Assembly (NCBI RefSeq): GCF_006715305.1
Contig: NZ_VFMY01000001.1
Span: 3,782,001 to 3,846,000, forward strand
DNA: 64,000 bases
Source of the DNA: Arthrobacter sp. SLBN-100
Lineage (GTDB): Bacteria > Actinomycetota > Actinomycetes > Actinomycetales > Micrococcaceae
Direction of reading: 5' to 3'
Of this stretch, positions 59,770-64,000 are shown in pieces. Both the position numbers and the translations under genes were made by a program. Under the pieces are notes generated by a model. It was given only the letters and a program-made list of their open reading frames with translations. It was not told the origin of the DNA and ran no database searches. Position 1 is the stretch's first letter. Each line of letters starts with the position of its first letter.

Positions 59770-59861
59770 ACACACTATTGCGCGGGTGAGGGCATCATGA
59801 CCTAAACTGCTTCACTGAGGTGCCTGAAACGGCGCAGTGCAGCAACGAAAGTGAACAGGCT

Positions 59862-60164
59862 ATGGCTACCGATTACGATGCTCCACGCAAGCAAGAAGAA
59901 GAGTCTCCCGGCGACTCACTCGAGGCCCTCCAGGCTTCCCGCGGTGGCAACGCCCAGACCGCGGTTATCGACGTTGACGAAAACGACACGGCAGAGGGCA
60001 TCGACCTGCCCGGCGCCGATCTTTCCAACGAGGAACTGACCGTCATCGTTGTTCCCGAGCAGTCAGACGAATTCACATGCTCATCGTGCTTCCTCGTCCG
60101 CCACCGCTCGCAGGTGGCCCGCGAGAAGAACGGCATGAAGTACTGCCGCGAGTGCGAAGGCTGA
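59862..60164 (+). CDS. DUF4193 zinc-ribbon protein
   Basis: The 100-residue acidic protein starts at ATG 59862. It is the well-conserved actinobacterial DUF4193: an acidic, probably disordered front half (VDENDTAEG), then DEFTCSSCFLVRHRSQV and YCRECEG at the very end. The two CxxC pairs form a zinc ribbon. Function is unknown; strong conservation suggests a basic cellular role. TAAACT near 59801 may be its -10 element. A terminator follows at once. Confidence 0.9.
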   Translation: MATDYDAPRKQEEESPGDSLEALQASRGGNAQTAVIDVDENDTAEGIDLPGADLSNEELTVIVVPEQSDEFTCSSCFLVRHRSQVAREKNGMKYCRECEG

Positions 60165-60178
60165 AACTTCGAGGGCAA

Positions 60179-60225
60179 AACAGCGCCGGCCACCGGCCTC
60201 GGGTGACCGGCGCTGTTCCGTCTTT
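60179..60225 (+). terminator. Terminator after DUF4193 gene
   Basis: ACAGCGCCGG ... CCGGCGCTGT, a 10-base stem followed by TCCGTCTTT, 15 bases past the stop. Confidence 0.8.
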
Positions 60226-60436
60226 CCGGCGTCGTTATCCGGCATAACGGCCGGGTGCAGAAACGGCACCGGAAGGGTTAAGGACAGCGGGAAACGACCC
60301 TTGGATTTACAGGTGCGTGACACGGAACCGGCGTTCCTTACGGTTGCGCGCCGAAGCGGCTACAGCCCTCGTTCCAGGCACCTGGCACTCCTAAGCTTGA
60401 GCTATCCAACCGCACCACTCCTATGGATGGCACCTT

Positions 60437-60985
60437 ATGAAAAAGCTCCTCCTCTGGCTCACGGCGCTCCTCGCGGCCGTCGGGCTGGGAATCCTGGCAC
60501 CGGGGCCCGCCTCGGCAGCCACCTCGTATTGCGGTCTCACATGGGGGTCCCTGCAAAAAACAGCGCCCGCAAACAGCACCGCCTCCGTCACCAACGTCCG
60601 GACCGGGCAGCATTACTGCTTCGACCGGATGGTGGTTGACCTCAACGGCCCCGTCGAGGGCTACACGGTCCGGTACGTCCCTGAGATCGTCCAGGACGGC
60701 TCCGGCTTTACCGTTCCGGTGCGGGGCAATGCGCGCCTGCAAGTCACCGTGAACGCACCCGCGTATGACAGCAATGGCAACGGCACCTACAACCCGCCGG
60801 TGAAGGCTGAACTGTCCAACGTTGCCGGCTACCAGACCTTCCGGCAAGTGGCTTATGCCGGAAGCTTCGAGGGTTACACCAGTATTGGCCTGGGCGTCCG
60901 CGCCCGGCTGCCCTTCCGGGTCCTGACACTGGACGGCCCAGGTTCGGGTTCCAGGCTGGTGGTGGACGTGGCCCACTTCTGGTGA
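60437..60985 (+). CDS. Secreted protein, possibly AMIN-like domain
   Basis: The 182-residue product starts at ATG 60437 and has a Sec signal peptide (KKLLLWLTALLAAVGLGIL, cleavage after ASA near residue 27). The mature part is beta-rich, with two cysteines (SYCGLTWGS and HYCFDRMVVDL) and repeated aromatic strand patterns (YTVRYVPEIV, GVRARLPFRVL, LVVDVAHFW). The layout resembles the AMIN-like secreted proteins of actinobacteria, which I suggest with low certainty. It is a single gene between terminators. Confidence 0.6.
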   Translation: MKKLLLWLTALLAAVGLGILAPGPASAATSYCGLTWGSLQKTAPANSTASVTNVRTGQHYCFDRMVVDLNGPVEGYTVRYVPEIVQDGSGFTVPVRGNARLQVTVNAPAYDSNGNGTYNPPVKAELSNVAGYQTFRQVAYAGSFEGYTSIGLGVRARLPFRVLTLDGPGSGSRLVVDVAHFW

Positions 60986-60997
60986 TGGAAATCCATA

Positions 60998-61038
60998 AGG
61001 TGCCGCACCCCGCATGATCCGGGATGCGGCACCTTTTT
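60998..61038 (+). terminator. Terminator after secreted-protein gene
   Basis: GGTGCCGCA ... TGCGGCACC followed by TTTTT, 13 bases past the stop and just before the convergent permease gene. Confidence 0.9.
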
Positions 61039-61067
61039 GTGTGCTTGTTTGTGTGCTTGCGGGAACC

Positions 61068-62630
61068 TTACTCCGGGACCACCAGGGCCGGGGTGTCCTG
61101 CTTCAGGGTCTCGCCGCGGAAGAACCCGGGCCGAAGCCGGGCCATCACCAGCATGAACACCGCGCCGAGCGCCAGGATGCCCACCCCGAGGACGAAGACC
61201 AGGCCCACCCCGAACACTTCCGAGCCGCTGCCGAATTCGGGAGCCCAGCTGTCCACGGCGGTCTGCAGGAACACCACGAACAGGCCCACCCCGCCCACCA
61301 CCGGGCATACCAGCCGGAGCATGAAGTGGCGCATGCTGTTGAACAGGCTGTGGCGGAAGTACCAGGCGCAGGCGATGGCCGTCAGCCCGTAGTAGAAGCA
61401 GATCATCAGCCCCAGCGCCAGGATGGTGTCGTTCAGGACATTTTCGCTGAGCACGTGCATTACTGCGTAGAACCCCGCGGACAGGACACCGGCCGCGATG
61501 GTGGCGTAGCCCGGCGTCGCAAAACGCTTGCTCACCCGGCTGAAAGGTTCCGGCAGCGCCCCGTAGTGGGCCATGGCGAGCAAGCTGCGCGAGGGCGACA
61601 TAAAGGTGGACTGCAGCGAGGCGGCGGAGCTGGACAGCACGGCCAGGGACATCAGGATGGCGAACGGGCCCATGATGGGGGACGCCAGGGCGGTGAAGAT
61701 GTTCTCGTGGATCTCCGTGTTGTTCAGGCCGTTACCGGTATCCCCGACACCGGCGAACATCATGGTGGCGATGCTGACCAGCAGGTAGATCGCCAGGACG
61801 ATGAGGGCAGTCAGGGTTCCTGCGAGGCCGGCCGTCTTTTTGCCGTTGGCGGTTTCCTCGTTGACGGTCAAGCAAACGTCCCAGCCCCAGTACACAAAGA
61901 TGGACAGCGAAATCCCGGCAGCCACTTGGCCGAACGTCTCGATTTTGGTGACGTCAAACCACTCCCAGCTGAACGGGATGGCCGTCTCGGACGTGGACCA
62001 GTTGGCGAACGCCATCCCCACGAACAGGCCAAGCACCAGCAGCTGGAACCCCACCAGGCCGTACTGCACCAGTTTGGTGGTGTGCAGGCCGCGGTAGCTG
62101 ACCCACACGGCAAGGGCCACGAACACAAAGCAGGTGAGCACGTTCAGTGGTTTGTTGGCCGCGAGGTCAGCCAGTTCGGCCGAACCGGTGAGCTGGGAGA
62201 GGAAGAGGTAGAAGAAGTCGACGGCGACCCCCGCCAGGTTGGACAGGACGATGATGTTGGCTGCGAGGAGGCCCCATCCGCCCATCCAGCCCACCCAGGG
62301 GCCGAACGCTTTGGTGACCCAGGTGAAGGTGGTGCCGCTGTCCGGGGAATCGGCGTTGAGCTCCCGGTAGGCCAGGGACACCAGGATCATCGGGATGAAC
62401 CCGATGAGGAAAATGACCGGCAGCTGCAGCCCGGCTTCGTTGACGGTGGGGCCCAGGGCGCTGGTGAGCGTGTACGCGGGGGCGATGGTGGAGATGCCAA
62501 GGACGACGACGGCGAGGAGCCCCAGCTGCCCGCCCTTCAGGCCCTTGGGGGTAATGGCGTGGGCGGTGCCGGGGGCATGCTGTCCGGCGCCGCCTGCGGC
62601 GGGGGTACCGGTGCGGATGGTTTCTGTCAT
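61068..62630 (-). CDS. APC-family amino acid/amine permease
   Basis: The 520-residue product has 12 or more membrane helices and starts at ATG 62630, which overlaps the agmatine deiminase stop (ATGA); a longer frame is rejected. The first helix region (LGLLAVVVLGISTIAPAYTL) has the G-I-S/T pattern of APC transporters. Later helices include WGLLAANIIVLSNLAGVAVD and VYWGWDVCLTVNEETANGKK. Being coupled to agmatine deiminase and an N-carbamoylputrescine-amidase-like gene, it probably imports agmatine, putrescine or a related amine; that substrate is inferred. Confidence 0.85.
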   Translation of the reverse strand: MTETIRTGTPAAGGAGQHAPGTAHAITPKGLKGGQLGLLAVVVLGISTIAPAYTLTSALGPTVNEAGLQLPVIFLIGFIPMILVSLAYRELNADSPDSGTTFTWVTKAFGPWVGWMGGWGLLAANIIVLSNLAGVAVDFFYLFLSQLTGSAELADLAANKPLNVLTCFVFVALAVWVSYRGLHTTKLVQYGLVGFQLLVLGLFVGMAFANWSTSETAIPFSWEWFDVTKIETFGQVAAGISLSIFVYWGWDVCLTVNEETANGKKTAGLAGTLTALIVLAIYLLVSIATMMFAGVGDTGNGLNNTEIHENIFTALASPIMGPFAILMSLAVLSSSAASLQSTFMSPSRSLLAMAHYGALPEPFSRVSKRFATPGYATIAAGVLSAGFYAVMHVLSENVLNDTILALGLMICFYYGLTAIACAWYFRHSLFNSMRHFMLRLVCPVVGGVGLFVVFLQTAVDSWAPEFGSGSEVFGVGLVFVLGVGILALGAVFMLVMARLRPGFFRGETLKQDTPALVVPE

Positions 62631-63667
62631 GACACCACTTTCTGGGAGGCAGCGGGCTGCTGTTGGGTAATGCAGTGGATCCCCCCGCCGCGGGCAAAAA
62701 GCTCGCGTGCGTCGACGGCGACAATACGCCGTCCGGGGTAGGCCTCTGCCAGGATCTGGAGGGCCTTGTCGTCCTGGGGGTCGTTGAAGCTGCAGGCGAT
62801 GACCCCGCCGTTGACCGCCACGTGGTTGATGTAGCTGTAGTCCACAAAGCCCTCGTCGTCCCGCAGGGTTTCGGGTGCGGGGACTTCGATGATCTTCCAC
62901 TGCCGGCCGGCGGCGTCAGTGGTGCCCCGGAGGTAGTCGATGATTTCCCGGGAGACCTCGAAGTCGGGGTGTTCCGGGTTTTCCTGGGAATGGACAAGGA
63001 GCGTCCCGGGGGAGGGGATGGCGGCCACAATGTCCACGTGGCCACGGGTGCCGAACCGCTCCGAGTCCCTGCTGAGGCCGCGCGGCAGCCACACCACGTG
63101 GGTGGCGCCGATGGTGCGGGACAATTCCTGCTCGACGTCGGCCCGGCTGAGGCCGGGATTGCGTCCGAGATCCAGCTGCACGGTTTCCGTCACGAGCACC
63201 GTTCCCTGGCCGTCCACCTGGATGCCGCCGCCCTCGTTGACCAGTGCCGATACGATATGCCGGGCTCCGGAGCGGCCTGCCACTTCGCCGGCGATCAGGG
63301 AATCCTTGTCCCATTGCGCCCAGTCCTGCGCGCCCCAGCCGTTGAACACCCAGTCCACGGCACCGAGCTGCCCGTCGCCGTCCAGGACGAAGGTGGGGCC
63401 GATGTCACGCATCCAGGCGTCGTTCAGCGGGGCCGCAAGCACCTCGACGTCAGTGTGCAGGTAGGCGGCGGCCGTTTCGACGTCGTCGGGGTCCACCACT
63501 ATGGTGACCGGCTGGAACTCGACGGCGGCGTTCGCCACCGCAGCCCAGGTGGACCGGGCGGCATGGGCGGCTTCAGCCGATGTGCCGAGGGTGTAACCGC
63601 CGGCGGGGAAAGCCATCCAGAGCCGCTCCTGGCGGGCAGTTTCGGCAGGCATCCGCCACATGCTCAT
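62627..63667 (-). CDS. aguA: Agmatine deiminase
   Basis: AguA converts agmatine to N-carbamoylputrescine and ammonia. The 346-residue product starts at ATG 63667, overlapping the upstream stop (ATGA). It has the guanidino-group-modifying fold: ERLWMAFPAGG near the start, NDAWMRDIGPTFV with substrate Asp, NEGGGIQVDG, RGHVDIVAAI with catalytic His, and the nucleophile Cys in GGGIHCITQQQP at the C-terminus. With the nitrilase-like gene upstream it forms the two-step agmatine to putrescine pathway. Confidence 0.93.
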   Translation of the reverse strand: MSMWRMPAETARQERLWMAFPAGGYTLGTSAEAAHAARSTWAAVANAAVEFQPVTIVVDPDDVETAAAYLHTDVEVLAAPLNDAWMRDIGPTFVLDGDGQLGAVDWVFNGWGAQDWAQWDKDSLIAGEVAGRSGARHIVSALVNEGGGIQVDGQGTVLVTETVQLDLGRNPGLSRADVEQELSRTIGATHVVWLPRGLSRDSERFGTRGHVDIVAAIPSPGTLLVHSQENPEHPDFEVSREIIDYLRGTTDAAGRQWKIIEVPAPETLRDDEGFVDYSYINHVAVNGGVIACSFNDPQDDKALQILAEAYPGRRIVAVDARELFARGGGIHCITQQQPAASQKVVS

Positions 63668-64000
63668 GCGGTCACTTCCCAACCGGTGATTGAGCTTGTC
63701 GAAATCCCCGCCGCTTCGCCTCCGAGCGGCTGGTCACTGCGGACGGGCTCGGTGAGGCGGGCGTAGGTGTCCGGACGGCGCGTGGCCAGGAAAGGGAACA
63801 GGGTCAGCCAGTCCTTCCTCTGGTCCAGGTCCAGGTCAGCCACCAGGACCCCGGAGGCGTCGCGGGGCGCCTGGGCCAGGATCCGGCCATAGGGATCTGA
63901 GATGAAGGACGAGCCGTAGAAGTTCAAGGCACCTTCGCTGCCCCAGCGGTTCGGGGCGATCATAAAGAGGCCGTTGGCGATGCCGTTGCCCACGATGACC
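63664..64000 (-). CDS. Carbon-nitrogen hydrolase, probably N-carbamoylputrescine amidase (3' part)
   Basis: Only the last 112 or so residues are in the window; the gene continues past the right edge. The visible part shows the nitrilase-superfamily C-terminal pattern: IANGLFMIAPNRWGSEGALN, GSSFISDPYGRILAQAP, then DLDLDQRKDWL. The catalytic Glu-Lys-Cys lie upstream, outside the window. Placed directly before agmatine deiminase and coupled to it (ATGA), it probably hydrolyses N-carbamoylputrescine to putrescine, CO2 and ammonia. Confidence 0.8.
   Translation of the reverse strand, partial: VIVGNGIANGLFMIAPNRWGSEGALNFYGSSFISDPYGRILAQAPRDASGVLVADLDLDQRKDWLTLFPFLATRRPDTYARLTEPVRSDQPLGGEAAGISTSSITGWEVTA

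Noticed and set aside
60360..60420. tRNA-like block (minus strand TAGCTCAAG and nearby pairs)
   Set aside because: No T-arm GTTCGAA block and no acceptor stem can be drawn, so it is not a tRNA.
61014..62741. Plus-strand frame of 575 codons opposite the permease
   Set aside because: The His/Gln/Gly-rich product is typical of the antisense of membrane-protein genes; the permease frame is clearly real.

Overview
The window comes from a high-GC actinobacterium of the family Micrococcaceae, most likely an Arthrobacter or Pseudarthrobacter-type organism. The support is the 16S/23S/5S sequences with a tRNA-free spacer, SenX3-RegX3/PhoU, CarD, DUF4193 and DUF2516 proteins, a GlgE-TreS-Mak-GlgB operon with Mak fused to GlgB, frequent GTG/TTG starts, and many stop-start overlaps (ATGA, GTGA). 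The species cannot be fixed from the sequence alone.

Bases 1-13,100 are an accessory, partly decaying region. It holds small lipoproteins and secreted proteins, an intact Xre-RES type toxin-antitoxin pair under a palindromic operator, a cassette of related small membrane proteins, two DUF4259 genes (one frameshifted, one intact and next to a frameshifted DRGH endonuclease), a PspA gene broken by an amber codon and a frameshift, remnants of SRAP and LLM-monooxygenase genes, a SHOCT membrane protein, and an AlbA_2 gene split by an amber codon and coupled to a membrane protein. At least eight reading-frame lesions sit in these 13 kb. None was found in the long genes of the remaining 51 kb, so local decay is more likely than general sequencing error. 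The region ends at a tRNA-Thr(CGT) gene and its terminator.

Bases 13,177-31,000 are conserved chromosomal genes: a secreted tripeptidyl-peptidase-like hydrolase, holB-tmk, a trans-sulfuration enzyme, gpmA, divergent phoU and senX3-regX3 with a PHO-box-like repeat between them, carD, ispD-ispF-cysS-rlmB, then glgX and an orphan barstar.

Bases 31,000-43,200 hold a pyruvate-oxidase-like ThDP enzyme and the glycogen/trehalose block: glgP on the minus strand, divergent from glgE-treS-mak/glgB. With glgX upstream and otsA-otsB at 54-57 kb, the window encodes glycogen branching, debranching and phosphorolysis, maltose-1-phosphate use, maltose-trehalose interconversion, and de novo trehalose synthesis.

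Bases 43,200-49,210 are a complete rRNA operon (16S-23S-5S) with recognisable processing stalks and a strong terminator.

Bases 49,210-64,000 hold an SRPBCC protein, a GlcD-like FAD oxidase, a DUF4032 protein, a UgpC/MsmK-type sugar ABC ATPase, otsB/otsA, a DsbA-like thioredoxin, tRNA-Thr(TGT), a BBE-type FAD oxidase, DUF4193, a secreted protein, and an agmatine-use operon (nitrilase, agmatine deiminase, APC permease) that runs off the right edge.
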